A stretch of DNA of 64,000 bases, taken from assembly GCA_030653985.1 (NCBI GenBank), contig JAURYJ010000020.1, forward strand, positions 54,555 to 118,554, read 5' to 3'. Source of the DNA: Methylobacter sp. Lineage in GTDB: Bacteria; Pseudomonadota; Gammaproteobacteria; Methylococcales; Methylomonadaceae. The translations under genes and the position numbers were made by a program. The notes beneath the pieces are model-generated. The model saw nothing but the letters and a program-made list of their open reading frames with translations. It did not search any database and was not told where the DNA came from. Positions within the stretch are counted from its first letter, which is position 1. Each line of letters starts with the position of its first letter. Below, one piece after another: positions 35,156-44,371 of the stretch.

Positions 35156-36583
35156 TTATAGCGCGGCAAGATACCGGCCAAGGCGCAGTCCCCAGGCATA
35201 AATAGTCAAGCCTGGGTTGACCCGGCTGGAACGCGGCAATACGCTGCCGTCCGCCACATACAGGTTATCGAAACCGTGTACTTTGCCGTAGGCATCCACC
35301 ACCGAACTGGCCGGGTCGTTGCCCGTCACCATGCTGCCTAACGCATGCGCAGTAGCGTCCAAGCCCATTTGTTGCGATACGCTCAAAAACCCGGCTTGTA
35401 ACAGCCGGGTTTTGAACCCTCGAATGATTGAACGATGCTCGGCGACAGAGGCTGGAATACGTTTCAATTTATAGTCCAGTTTGGGTAGATCGCCTTGGCC
35501 GATGATGCGATTATCCGGGCTTGAGCCGTCTTCAGTGGTGACAAAAAAGCCGTAAGCCCTTGCGCCCAGTGCATTGGTTACGAAAGCTGGCAGCCATTTT
35601 GGCAATTGCGTGGACAGCATTTCGCCGTCCATCCAACCGAGGCATTGCACGCTGCTATGCGGGAAAGCTTCATTAAAAAAGATCGCCGTTTTACGCAACA
35701 CATCCCGTTGCGGGAACAGCGAGAACCCGAGCAAGGCGCTGTTAAGATGCAGTTTGAAATGGGCGCCCACCAGAGGAGCTGAGGGCAGCGTTTTGTCCAG
35801 CCCGTTTTGTTGCAGATATTTTTGCAGGATGCGTGGTGACGACATCGCGCCCGCAGCAAGAATGACTGTGTCTGCGTAATAGTTTTCGCCATCGGTGTTG
35901 GATACGCCGGTGATTTTAGCCGGATGTTTTTTGTCCGAAAGCAATGCGCTGACTTCTTTATAGGGCAGCAGTTGAAACAGCGGGTTATCCGCTAAATAGC
36001 TGAGCAGATTCTGTTCGGCATCGGCCTTGTAAGCGCCCGGCGAGGCAAAACCGTCGAAATGTTTAGCTTCATCAGTGTGGTCGAGTATGTCCTTTTTTAG
36101 TCCCAACGGCAGCGATTTGACACGCCAGCTTTTATCAGCCTGAGTGATCCGCTTGATGAACCGACCGAGTTGCGGTTCGTGGTCAAAATGATTGATTTGC
36201 AGTAATTGTTCAGCTTGAGTATAAAATGGCTCCAGATCGGCATAGCTGATAGGCCAGCCCAGGCATTGGAAATCGGGATCTGCGACAAATTCGTGTGGCG
36301 CAAAGCGTAATAGCACGGCGCCATACCATTTGGTTTTACCGCCGACATTGTAATACTCGCCTGGCGTCAGCGTTTTATCGTTAGCATTCCGCCATGGCTC
36401 CTTGTTTTTAAAGCGTTCTTTCACGAAAACCTGCTGTACATCGAGGGTACTGCCATCAGTAGGCAGATGGCCGCCTTTTTCCAGTAACAGCACCCGTTTA
36501 CCGGCCTGCACCAGATTGTAGGCGCAGGCCGAGCCGCCCGCGCCGGAGCCGATGATAATCGCGTCATAGTGTTGTTCATTCAT
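35156..36583 (-). CDS. GMC-family oxidoreductase
   Basis: A 475-residue flavoprotein. FAD motif AIIIGSGAGGSACAYNL at the N-terminus, GGKTKWYGAVLLRF, VILAAGAMSSPRIL and the C-terminal block VADGSVLPRSSRVNPGLTI. GMC enzymes oxidise alcohols or sugars. It overlaps the aquaporin gene by four bases. With the SDR nearby it suggests sugar or polyol oxidation under stress. No signal peptide is visible. Confidence 0.85.
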   Translation of the reverse strand: MNEQHYDAIIIGSGAGGSACAYNLVQAGKRVLLLEKGGHLPTDGSTLDVQQVFVKERFKNKEPWRNANDKTLTPGEYYNVGGKTKWYGAVLLRFAPHEFVADPDFQCLGWPISYADLEPFYTQAEQLLQINHFDHEPQLGRFIKRITQADKSWRVKSLPLGLKKDILDHTDEAKHFDGFASPGAYKADAEQNLLSYLADNPLFQLLPYKEVSALLSDKKHPAKITGVSNTDGENYYADTVILAAGAMSSPRILQKYLQQNGLDKTLPSAPLVGAHFKLHLNSALLGFSLFPQRDVLRKTAIFFNEAFPHSSVQCLGWMDGEMLSTQLPKWLPAFVTNALGARAYGFFVTTEDGSSPDNRIIGQGDLPKLDYKLKRIPASVAEHRSIIRGFKTRLLQAGFLSVSQQMGLDATAHALGSMVTGNDPASSVVDAYGKVHGFDNLYVADGSVLPRSSRVNPGLTIYAWGLRLGRYLAAL

Positions 36584-37419
36584 GGTTTATTTTCTGTCGT
36601 CAGCGTTAATGTTTGTGCCCGGCTTTTACCCATTTCAGGATCGTAACCGCAATGAATACAGCGCCGGTCAAGGGGATGATCAAGTTTTGCGCACATTCTT
36701 AAGGTGGTCAATCTGAACAAACGATAAAGTTCGACCGCGCTTAACATGCCCAAAACAGGGGCGGTGAAATAGATCCAGCCCGCTATCCAGATACCGGAGG
36801 GCGCAGCCGAGGCAAAGCTGCGCGCCGGATTCATGCTCATGCCGGAAAACGGCGCTTCCAGAGTGATAAATACCGCCACCAGCACACCGGCGGCAAGTCC
36901 CGTGTAATGCGTAAGACTTTTGGCGTTCATGAACGCCAGAACCGTCAGCATTAACAGCAGGGAAATCAGTGTTTCAGCGGCGAAGGCGATCCACATTCCC
37001 TCAGGCCCCGGCACGGTCGCCACATAAACGACCGGCGACTTGGCAAAGCTATCACCAAAAAAGGCCCAAACCAGCAGCACACCGAGAGTGCCACCGATGA
37101 ATTGAAACATGATGTAAAAGCCCGCATCCCAGGCCGCCATTTTGCCCAGGCGTAAAAAAGTCAGCGTCACTGCCGGATTGATTTGTGCGCCGGACTGTTT
37201 GCCCCAGGGCGAATAAATAATGCCGATAGCGGTCAAACCCATAAACAGGCCAATGACACCCCGGCGCAAGTCGGCGTCAGGGATCAGTGGGTGAATCGGC
37301 GAGTCGGGCGTTTCCAGCAACACCACAACGATACCGGCAGATACCATGAACATGCCCAGACCCCAGGCTTCCATGAGATATTCCGGCCAGTGCTCACGTA
37401 GCGACTGAAGGCATGTCAT
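36580..37419 (-). CDS. MIP-family aquaporin
   Basis: A 279-residue channel with six helices and both pore motifs, INPAVTLTF and MNPARSFAS. After the last helix comes a hydrophilic tail of about 50 residues with CIHCGYDPEMGK, an unusual CxxC that could bind metal or be redox active. Water or small-neutral-solute transport is likely; it could also pass As(OH)3 as some MIPs do, which is of interest given the ars genes. It lies between the SDR (two bases away) and GMC genes (overlapping). Confidence 0.86.
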   Translation of the reverse strand: MTCLQSLREHWPEYLMEAWGLGMFMVSAGIVVVLLETPDSPIHPLIPDADLRRGVIGLFMGLTAIGIIYSPWGKQSGAQINPAVTLTFLRLGKMAAWDAGFYIMFQFIGGTLGVLLVWAFFGDSFAKSPVVYVATVPGPEGMWIAFAAETLISLLLMLTVLAFMNAKSLTHYTGLAAGVLVAVFITLEAPFSGMSMNPARSFASAAPSGIWIAGWIYFTAPVLGMLSAVELYRLFRLTTLRMCAKLDHPLDRRCIHCGYDPEMGKSRAQTLTLTTENKP

Positions 37420-37421
37420 CG

Positions 37422-38288
37422 TTAGCCCCCTTCTGCAAACCCCGGGTAAAGCGTCATGCCGCCGTCGACAAACAGGCTGATACCGTTGATGTAATCGGAA
37501 TCGTCCGAAGCCAGCCAGACTACGGCGCGGCCGATGTCGACCGGCTCGCCGATGCGGTTGTAGGGAATCAGTTTCATTAAATCGTCATAGGCTTCCGGTG
37601 TTTCCCAAGCGGTGCGATTGATCGGGGTGCGAATGGCGCCGGGGCAGACGCTGTTGACGCGGATACGGTAGGGCGCGACTTCCTGCGCCAGGCTCTTGTT
37701 CATCAGCATTACCCCACCTTTGGACGCGGCGTAATTGACATGCCCGCCCCAGGGAATAACCTCGTGTACCGAACTGATGCTGATGATTTTACCCGCAGCA
37801 CAGGAAATTTCGCTGATCACGCCACGGCGTTTGAATTCGCGGATGGCTTCGCGGGCGCACAGGAACTGGCCGGTCAGATTGACGTTGATGACCTTGTTCC
37901 ATTGCTCCAGCGTCATTTCGTCGAAGGCGGCGTCACTTTGCAGGCCGGCATTATTGACCAGAATATCGATGGTGCCGAACTCCTCCAGCATACTTGCGAA
38001 CATGCTTTGCACCTCGGTTTCGTTGGAAACATCGGCTTTGATTGCGATGGCATGGCCGCCTTTGCGCTTGATTTCATCGACGACTTCTTTGGCGCTGGCG
38101 TCATCAAAAACATAGTTGACAACCACATCCGCGCCTTCTTTGGCCAGATACAGCGCCACGCTGCGGCCGATGCCGGAATTGGCGCCGGTAACCAGCGCTT
38201 TTTGGCCGCGCAGCAGATTGCGCTGCGGGCACTCGGGCATGACCACGTCGGGCAAGGTGTCGAGGTTATTATGTTGTTCGGGATTCAT
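37422..38288 (-). CDS. SDR-family oxidoreductase, glucose 1-dehydrogenase-like
   Basis: A 288-residue short-chain dehydrogenase. Cofactor motif VTGANSGIGRS, NNAG, catalytic Ser in ISISSVHE and YAASK, with a C-terminal substrate loop ending FVDGGMTLYPGF. The N-terminal 25 residues are an extension typical of the stress-induced YghA/GsiB-associated type. The oxidised substrate is unproven; glucose is a common guess. First gene of the SDR-aquaporin-GMC run. Confidence 0.87.
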   Translation of the reverse strand: MNPEQHNNLDTLPDVVMPECPQRNLLRGQKALVTGANSGIGRSVALYLAKEGADVVVNYVFDDASAKEVVDEIKRKGGHAIAIKADVSNETEVQSMFASMLEEFGTIDILVNNAGLQSDAAFDEMTLEQWNKVINVNLTGQFLCAREAIREFKRRGVISEISCAAGKIISISSVHEVIPWGGHVNYAASKGGVMLMNKSLAQEVAPYRIRVNSVCPGAIRTPINRTAWETPEAYDDLMKLIPYNRIGEPVDIGRAVVWLASDDSDYINGISLFVDGGMTLYPGFAEGG

Positions 38289-38315
38289 ATTTAAAATACT
38301 CCAGTTGATAGTTTT

Positions 38316-38386
38316 GTGGGAGCGACGCCCTCGTCGCGGTTAAAAGATGGCTTGTGTTCCAGTCGCGACGAGGGCGTCACTCCCAC
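38316..38386. repeat. 23-base inverted repeat of the GTGGGAGCG type
   Basis: Arms 38316-38338 and 38364-38386 start GTGGGAG and are complementary except one C/T difference, around a 25-base centre. It lies between two minus-strand genes. It may form a bidirectional hairpin and belongs to a dispersed intergenic repeat class. Confidence 0.8.
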
Positions 38387-38400
38387 AGCTCCAACTTTAA

Positions 38401-41118
38401 TCAAGACGCAGACTCCGTGGTAACGCTCAACAAATTCGCTACCAGTCCGGTCCAGCCGGTCTGGTGCGAAGCGCCGACGCCACTGCCGTTATCGCCGTGA
38501 AAATATTCATGGAACAAAACATAATCCTTGAAATGCGGATCATTTTGCAGCTTGTCGTTGCTGCCGAATACCGGTCTGCGCCCGTTTTCATCGCGGCGGA
38601 ACAGCCGGGTCAGACGGTGCGCCAGTTCATCGGCGACTTCATCGATAGTCAAAAAATGATTGGAGCCGGTCGGGCATTCGATTTTAAAATCGTCGCCGTA
38701 ATAACTGGCAAAACGTTTCAGCGAGGTGATCAGCAGATAATTGACCGGAAACCACACCGGTCCGCGCCAGTTAGAGTTGCCGCCGAAAGCGCCGGTTTTC
38801 GACTCGCCGGGTTGATATTGCACCGTCATTGGTTGGCCGCAGCAGTCGAATACATAGGGTGCATCGAGATGCGCGCGCGATAGCGAACGGATGCCGTAGT
38901 CGGATAAAAACTCGCTTTCATCGAGCATGCGTTTGAGCAACAGCTTCATGCGGTGACCGCGTAACAACGACAGCAAATGGCGGTTGCCGCGCCCCGGTTC
39001 GTTCCAGCGCGACACCAGGCCACACAGATCGGGACGGTAATTCAAAAACCATTCCAGGCGTAGTTTAAAGTCCGGTAGTTTATCCAGCATTTCCGGCTCG
39101 ATGATTTCCACAGCATATAAAGGAATCAATCCGACCATCGAGCGAACCTTCATCGGCATCATGCCGCCATCAGGAAAACGCAGCACATCGTAGAAAAAAC
39201 CGTCTTCTTCATCCCAGAGACCGAAACCGTCATCGCCGATATGGGTCATGGCTTTGGCGATATAAAGAAAATGCTCGAAAAATTTGGTGGCAATGTCTTC
39301 ATAGACCCGGTTATGCAGCGCCAGTTCCAAAGCGATGCGCATCAGGTTAAGGCAATACATCGCCATCCAGCTGGTGGCGTCGGCCTGATTAATGTGGCCG
39401 CCGGTTGGCAATGGCGCGCTGCGGTCGAATACGCCAATGTTATCCAGCCCCAAAAAGCCGCCCTGAAACACGTTGTTGTCGTCGTCATCCTTGCGATTGA
39501 CCCACCAGGTGAAGTTAATGATCAACTTGTGCATGACCCGTTCCAGAAAATCCAGGTCGCCGACCCCGCCGTTGGCTTCGCATTCAGACTTATAAATTTC
39601 CAGGGCTGCCCAGGCATGTACTGGCGGGTTAACGTCATCGAACGACCATTCATAGGCGGGCATCTGGCCGTTGGGGTGCATATACCAAACCCGGGTCATC
39701 AACAGGATTTGGTGTTTGGCGAAGGCCGGATCAATCATCGCCAGCGTCACACAGTGAAAGGCCAGATCCCAGGAGGCATACCAGGGATACTCCCACTTAT
39801 CCGGCATCGAGATGATGTCGGCGTTGTTCAGATGCTGCCAGTTCTTGTTGCGACCGTGTTGGCGTGTGGCGTCTGGCAACGGTTGGCCGGGATCGCCGTT
39901 TAACCATTCGGGAATATCGTAATAATAAAACTGTTTACTCCAGATCATGCCTGCGAAGGCCTGGCGCTGAATCATTCTGGCTTCAGGGTCTTTGATGTTG
40001 CTTTGAATGCCGTCGTAAAAGACGTCGGCTTCGCGTAAGCGGATGTCGAATAGCTGATCGAAATCGCTAAAGGCCTGGGCATTGGGCTTGCGGCTTAAAC
40101 GCAGACGCACTTCCACTTTGGACTGTGCCGCGATGGAAAAGCTGAAATGGCCGCAGGCTTTTGTGCCGGTTTGGTCTGGATTAACGGCATCGGTTTGATT
40201 GTGGATAATAGCGTCATGAAAGGCGTCCTTAAAATGGCCTTTGGTTTCCGATCCGTACAATTTTTTACCATTGGTGTCGTTATCGCAGAACAACAGCTGT
40301 TGTGCATCATCAAGGTAACAATGATATTCGCCGAGGGTTTTATGGTTAATGACAATCGCGCCGGTCTCGGTTGACGACAGCGTAGGCTTGTCTTTATCGT
40401 TGCCCCAGCTCCAGGTGTTACGAAACCACAGTTGCGGCAGGATATGCAGCGGGGCGGCATCGGCTCCCCGGTTATGGGCGGTGACTCGCATTAAAATATC
40501 ATCGGCATCGGCCTTGGCGTATTCGACGAACACGTCAAAATACCGGTCGTCATCGAATACGCCGGTATCGAACAATTCAAATTCTGGCTGCTCCTTGCCG
40601 CGCTTTCCATTTTCCTCGACCAGCGCCTGATAAGGGAACGCCTGCTGCGGGTATTTGTACAGCATTTTCAGGTAAGAATGACTGGGCGTGCCGTCGAGAT
40701 AATAGTAAAGCTCCTTGACGTCTTCGCCGTGATTGCCCTGGCCATTGGTCAAGCCGAACAATCGCTCTTTAAGGATAGGGTCTTGTCCGTTCCATAACGC
40801 TAAGCCTACGCACAGACGCTGGCTAATATCGCTAATCCCGGCGATACCGTCTTCGCCCCAGCGATAAGCGCGGCTGCGAGCCTGATCGTGGCTGAAATAA
40901 TCCCAGGCCTCGCCGTGCGGGCTGTAATCTTCGCGCACCGTACCCCATTGGCGTTCGCTTAAATAAGGCCCCCAATTACGCCAGGGGGCTGATCGGCCGC
41001 TTTGCTCGTCAATGCGTTGTTGTTCGGCCGACTGAATAGGCGTTGGCTTGGTTTTGGCGCTGTCGGCCAGGTTATCGCGTTTGTTTGCGCTGGGTGTGTT
41101 ATTTGTCGATGTGGCCAT
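38401..41118 (-). CDS. GH63-like glucosidase (MGH1-like domain)
   Basis: A 905-residue protein without signal peptide. The N-terminus is low-complexity (about 45 residues), then GPYLSERQWGTVREDYSP, characteristic of bacterial mannosyl-oligosaccharide-glucosidase-like proteins, a beta domain, and an alpha/alpha barrel with YASWDLAFHCVTLAMIDP, AYEWSFDDVNPPVHAWA and WNEPGRGNRHLLSLLRGHR. It should cleave an alpha-glucoside such as a glucosylglycerate- or trehalose-type compound; the substrate is not determined. AGGAAT precedes the ATG. It pairs with the debranching enzyme upstream. Confidence 0.82.
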   Translation of the reverse strand: MATSTNNTPSANKRDNLADSAKTKPTPIQSAEQQRIDEQSGRSAPWRNWGPYLSERQWGTVREDYSPHGEAWDYFSHDQARSRAYRWGEDGIAGISDISQRLCVGLALWNGQDPILKERLFGLTNGQGNHGEDVKELYYYLDGTPSHSYLKMLYKYPQQAFPYQALVEENGKRGKEQPEFELFDTGVFDDDRYFDVFVEYAKADADDILMRVTAHNRGADAAPLHILPQLWFRNTWSWGNDKDKPTLSSTETGAIVINHKTLGEYHCYLDDAQQLLFCDNDTNGKKLYGSETKGHFKDAFHDAIIHNQTDAVNPDQTGTKACGHFSFSIAAQSKVEVRLRLSRKPNAQAFSDFDQLFDIRLREADVFYDGIQSNIKDPEARMIQRQAFAGMIWSKQFYYYDIPEWLNGDPGQPLPDATRQHGRNKNWQHLNNADIISMPDKWEYPWYASWDLAFHCVTLAMIDPAFAKHQILLMTRVWYMHPNGQMPAYEWSFDDVNPPVHAWAALEIYKSECEANGGVGDLDFLERVMHKLIINFTWWVNRKDDDDNNVFQGGFLGLDNIGVFDRSAPLPTGGHINQADATSWMAMYCLNLMRIALELALHNRVYEDIATKFFEHFLYIAKAMTHIGDDGFGLWDEEDGFFYDVLRFPDGGMMPMKVRSMVGLIPLYAVEIIEPEMLDKLPDFKLRLEWFLNYRPDLCGLVSRWNEPGRGNRHLLSLLRGHRMKLLLKRMLDESEFLSDYGIRSLSRAHLDAPYVFDCCGQPMTVQYQPGESKTGAFGGNSNWRGPVWFPVNYLLITSLKRFASYYGDDFKIECPTGSNHFLTIDEVADELAHRLTRLFRRDENGRRPVFGSNDKLQNDPHFKDYVLFHEYFHGDNGSGVGASHQTGWTGLVANLLSVTTESAS

Positions 41119-41285
41119 GGTTATTCCTGTTTTTGTGGTGTTAGGGTTTTAGGCAAAAATGTATAGTGATCGTCTGTTGGGTGGGCGACCTCGGCAACTG
41201 CTCCTGCGTTGCTCTACGGCCTGCATCCCTGCAGTCGTGCCGGATCGCCCCTACACACTCACTGCCATTAGGTTAGGCTGAACAC

Positions 41286-41345
41286 TGTGGGCGCGAATTT
41301 ATTCGCGCATTTAGCCGTCACAGCGCGAATAAATTCGCGCCCACA
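41286..41345. repeat. Perfect 23-base inverted repeat, GTGGGCGCG type
   Basis: Arms 41286-41308 and 41323-41345 are fully complementary, with TGTGGGCGCGAATTTATT at the outer side and a 14-base loop. Between two glycosidase genes; possible terminator-like hairpin or dispersed element. The remaining 160 bases of this gap hold nothing recognised. Confidence 0.85.
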
Positions 41346-41353
41346 AGTAACGA

Positions 41354-43363
41354 CTAGCCCTTAAGGTCGCGTAAGCCGATATTTTGCCCATGCAGCTTCA
41401 GCCAAACACGCAAAATTTCCGAGACGCTCCACGCCTGGGCAAAACAGCCGCGCGGCGTAAAAGGCGGCTCGGCATCAAAAATTTCGCCAACTTGACCAAT
41501 GCAGGCAGCGGCAACATGCAAACGTAAGGGTTCAAGAAAGGCGCGGGCTTGTTCGGCATCCTGATAAACCCGAAAATGCGCGTCCGCAAACGCGCCGATT
41601 AGCCAGACCCATACCGTGCCCTGATGGTAAGCGCCATCGCGTTGCCTCGGATTGCCCTGATAATAAGGTGTGTAGCCCGGCTCACCTTTTGCCAGACTGC
41701 GTAAGCCGAAAGGCGTCAACAGTTCACGAGCACAAACATCGATCACCGCTTTTTGCTGCTCGGCAGACAGAGGACTGTGCGGCAAGGACACCGCAAAAAT
41801 CTGGTTGGGTCGCAAACGACTGTCACAGCCTCGCTGATCGCCTTCGGCAGCATCGATGACATCGTATAAACAGCATCTATCCGGATTCCAGAAGCGTTGA
41901 AAACTGCCTTTTACCTGGTCGGCGGCAGTCTGATAATTGCGTGCCTGCAAGCTGTAACCCAATTGCCCGGCAAAGCCCGCCATGATCTTTAAGGCGTTGA
42001 ACCAGAGGGCATTGATTTCCACGCATTTGCCGGTACGCGGCGTCACCACCCAATCGTCGATTTTAGCGTCCATCCAGGTCAGTTGTACGCCGTCTTCGCC
42101 AGCCGCGAGCAGGCCGTCGTTGATATCGACCTTGATGCGGTAACGGGTGCCGCGTCGATGGCAGGCAATAATGCCGACCAGCACCGGATAGAGTTCTGTT
42201 GCCAAGCCAAGGTCGCCGCTCATTTGCGTGTATTGATCGATAGCATGAAAATACCAGAGCGTGGCATCGACGGTGTTGTATTCGGGTTTTACGCCGTTAT
42301 CCGGAAAGCGATTGGGCAGCATGCCGTCGCTGACATGGGCGGCAAAGGTACGCAAAATGCTGGCGGCAATATCAAAACGCTGCAAACTTAGCGTCAAGCC
42401 GGGCAGGGCGATCATGGTATCGCGCCCCCAATCGGCAAACCACGGGTAGCCTGCGATCACCGTCTTGCCTGCCGGTAGACCATGCTGGTAACGATCGACA
42501 ATAAATTGTCCGGAAGCCAAGGCCAGTTGCTTGATCCAGTCGGGCGCATCGGGCGGCAGGAATTGTTGCACGGCGAGTTGTTGCTCAAGCAACTGTTGTT
42601 GCACGACGGTAAAATCGTCGGTAATGCAGGTGGCATCGGTGATCACCACAGTCGCCTGTTCGCCCTGGTTAAGCGTCAGGGTAAAACGACCGGGGCGAAA
42701 CAGGTCTTCGCTATCATCCAGGCCGCGCACTGTTTCAGCGCGATGCTTGAAATTCCAGTACCAGTCCGGCTCAACTGTGAACGCCGCCTGTTCACAGCTG
42801 AGTCGATAGGCATGTGCGCCGGCAAAGGCGTTAATCTCAACACCCTGCGCAAGCTCGCGTACACCCAAATCCCAGCCGCCGTGGCTATGACTGTGATAAT
42901 CCCGGTAGGTACACAAAGGCATCAACTCCACGGCCAGTTCATCGCTGGCACGTAACACCTGGATGTGGACATAAGTTGTGTTTTGTCCTGGTTTCATCAC
43001 GATGCGCTTTTCAATTAAGGCATCGGCAATGGCATAGCGCCACACCGGCAGGCCGTTATCGAGCTGAAAAGACTCAAGATGAACATAACCCTGAGGCGCT
43101 ATCGTGCCGTCGGCGAATTCGTTGCTAAATAAAAGATAGTCCTGTCCGCGATAGCGCACGCTCATATCCAGTTTAGCGACTAATAATACGCGACCTGTCG
43201 GGGGTTCTAAAGCGGCCACCAGCAGGCCGTGGTAACGGCGGGTATTGGCTTCGCAAACCGTGCCGGAAGCAAAGCCACCGATGCCGTTGCTTATCAGCCA
43301 TTCGTGTTCGACAGCCTGTTCAAAGGTTTTACAGTCACCGGCTTCCAGTTTAATTTGTGTCAT
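41354..43363 (-). CDS. Amylo-alpha-1,6-glucosidase (glycogen debranching enzyme)
   Basis: A 669-residue enzyme of the archaeal/bacterial GDE type. N-terminal GDE domain: EWLISNGIGGFASGTVC and RRYHGLLVAAL. C-terminal alpha/alpha barrel: YPWFADWGRDTMIALPGLTL with the catalytic acid, NTVDATLWYFHAI, and GAYHQGTVWVWLIG. The ATG at 43363 is preferred because AAAGGAC precedes it. It removes 1,6-linked glucose branches and may feed glucose to the SDR/GMC enzymes. Confidence 0.9.
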   Translation of the reverse strand: MTQIKLEAGDCKTFEQAVEHEWLISNGIGGFASGTVCEANTRRYHGLLVAALEPPTGRVLLVAKLDMSVRYRGQDYLLFSNEFADGTIAPQGYVHLESFQLDNGLPVWRYAIADALIEKRIVMKPGQNTTYVHIQVLRASDELAVELMPLCTYRDYHSHSHGGWDLGVRELAQGVEINAFAGAHAYRLSCEQAAFTVEPDWYWNFKHRAETVRGLDDSEDLFRPGRFTLTLNQGEQATVVITDATCITDDFTVVQQQLLEQQLAVQQFLPPDAPDWIKQLALASGQFIVDRYQHGLPAGKTVIAGYPWFADWGRDTMIALPGLTLSLQRFDIAASILRTFAAHVSDGMLPNRFPDNGVKPEYNTVDATLWYFHAIDQYTQMSGDLGLATELYPVLVGIIACHRRGTRYRIKVDINDGLLAAGEDGVQLTWMDAKIDDWVVTPRTGKCVEINALWFNALKIMAGFAGQLGYSLQARNYQTAADQVKGSFQRFWNPDRCCLYDVIDAAEGDQRGCDSRLRPNQIFAVSLPHSPLSAEQQKAVIDVCARELLTPFGLRSLAKGEPGYTPYYQGNPRQRDGAYHQGTVWVWLIGAFADAHFRVYQDAEQARAFLEPLRLHVAAACIGQVGEIFDAEPPFTPRGCFAQAWSVSEILRVWLKLHGQNIGLRDLKG

Positions 43364-43439
43364 ATGTCCTTTGCCCTCAAATAGGGTGGGCAAGCGTCTT
43401 TTTGCCTGCCCACCAAATACGCTAAACCGGCTAAAACCA

Positions 43440-43628
43440 TTATGGTTTCAGTTGACTGCTTACCTCTTGTTCGGCTTCAAGCCAGTCTTCCATGTCATGG
43501 CCCGCTGCAAAATCTCTTGCTTCGGCTTTACAATAAGCACACTCGGCAACCATTTCACGGAATTTATCGGGATCAATAGTGTTGTTAGGGTTGGTTTGTG
43601 ATGTTTGTGGTGTTTTTGTGTTAGTCAT
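43440..43628 (-). CDS. Small DUF2934-type protein
   Basis: A 62-residue acidic protein. The second half, AGHDMEDWLEAEQEV, is the DUF2934 signature; CAYC gives a CxxC. DUF2934 proteins are short stress-associated proteins of unknown function. AGGAGAA precedes the ATG. It lies between a DUF6789-like gene and the debranching enzyme. Confidence 0.72.
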   Translation of the reverse strand: MTNTKTPQTSQTNPNNTIDPDKFREMVAECAYCKAEARDFAAGHDMEDWLEAEQEVSSQLKP

Positions 43629-43656
43629 TTTCTTCTCCTAAAAGGGTTTGTTCGGC

Positions 43657-44109
43657 TTAAGCCAAGTTTGGGTGTGCGCTACAACAGCTATCAGACCTGC
43701 CGGCAATAACACCGAGCAAGCCGCCATAAACCAGATGCCCCATTAATGCCGCCATGACCGCTTTCATGCCGCCGATTTCGGACATGAAAAAACCGGCGCC
43801 AGCCATCGGCATGACCAGGGTTTCGGCAATCAGCCACAGGATTACCCCCCAGGTCATGCCTTTAATAAGAGGGCCTCCAGGCAGAAAGCGGAAAACAACA
43901 AGGGCATAGAGCAGCGGGAAAACAAGAACGCCGAGCATGATGTGAGCGACCATGCCCATGGCGTAATTATTGCCCATCATGTTGCCGATCATGGCCGCAA
44001 TGTCCATGGGCTGACCTACCATCATGGGGGCTACAAAACGCATCATTAATGACATCGTCAGGGTTCCGACGATGCCGCCGAGTAGTGTTTTTATGATATT
44101 TGGGTTCAT
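43657..44109 (-). CDS. DUF6789-like small membrane protein
   Basis: A 150-residue protein with four hydrophobic segments rich in Met and Gly (MVGQPMDIAAMIGNMMGNN) and a tail with SDSCCSAHPN. It resembles the DUF6789 family of unknown role. The paired cysteines and Met-rich loops could bind soft metals, but that is speculation. It is the first gene after ECF-type promoter E. Confidence 0.65.
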   Translation of the reverse strand: MNPNIIKTLLGGIVGTLTMSLMMRFVAPMMVGQPMDIAAMIGNMMGNNYAMGMVAHIMLGVLVFPLLYALVVFRFLPGGPLIKGMTWGVILWLIAETLVMPMAGAGFFMSEIGGMKAVMAALMGHLVYGGLLGVIAGRSDSCCSAHPNLA

Positions 44110-44156
44110 TTTTTATCCTTTCATCAGTGATAGCTATCTTGACGTAGCTGATATTT

Positions 44157-44183
44157 AGTCCCGGCAAAGCCTTATTCCTTACA
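44157..44183 (-). promoter_or_regulatory. ECF promoter E, for the DUF6789-like gene
   Basis: Minus-strand TGTAAGGA, 14 bases, GGACT (one mismatch in the -10). About 48 bases before the start codon; may read through into the following minus-strand genes. Confidence 0.75.
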
Positions 44184-44229
44184 AAAGCTATTCAAAAAAT
44201 AGTGCAAGCCGTTTTTAAAGAGGCGGTTA

Positions 44230-44256
44230 TGTAAGTTTTTTACTCGGATAACGACT
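44230..44256 (+). promoter_or_regulatory. ECF promoter L, for the Mla-type operon
   Basis: Plus-strand TGTAAGTT, 14 bases, CGACT; exact match. Back to back with promoter E and about 116 bases before the permease start. Confidence 0.82.
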
Positions 44257-44371
44257 ACTGTTAAATGAGCGTTTTTGTTAGAAGTGAAAACGCTTAACAG
44301 AAAAATGAACCTGAACACAGTGAAAACGCATTTCAATCAACCGTTGCCGTAGCTAAGGACGAGTAAGTTTT

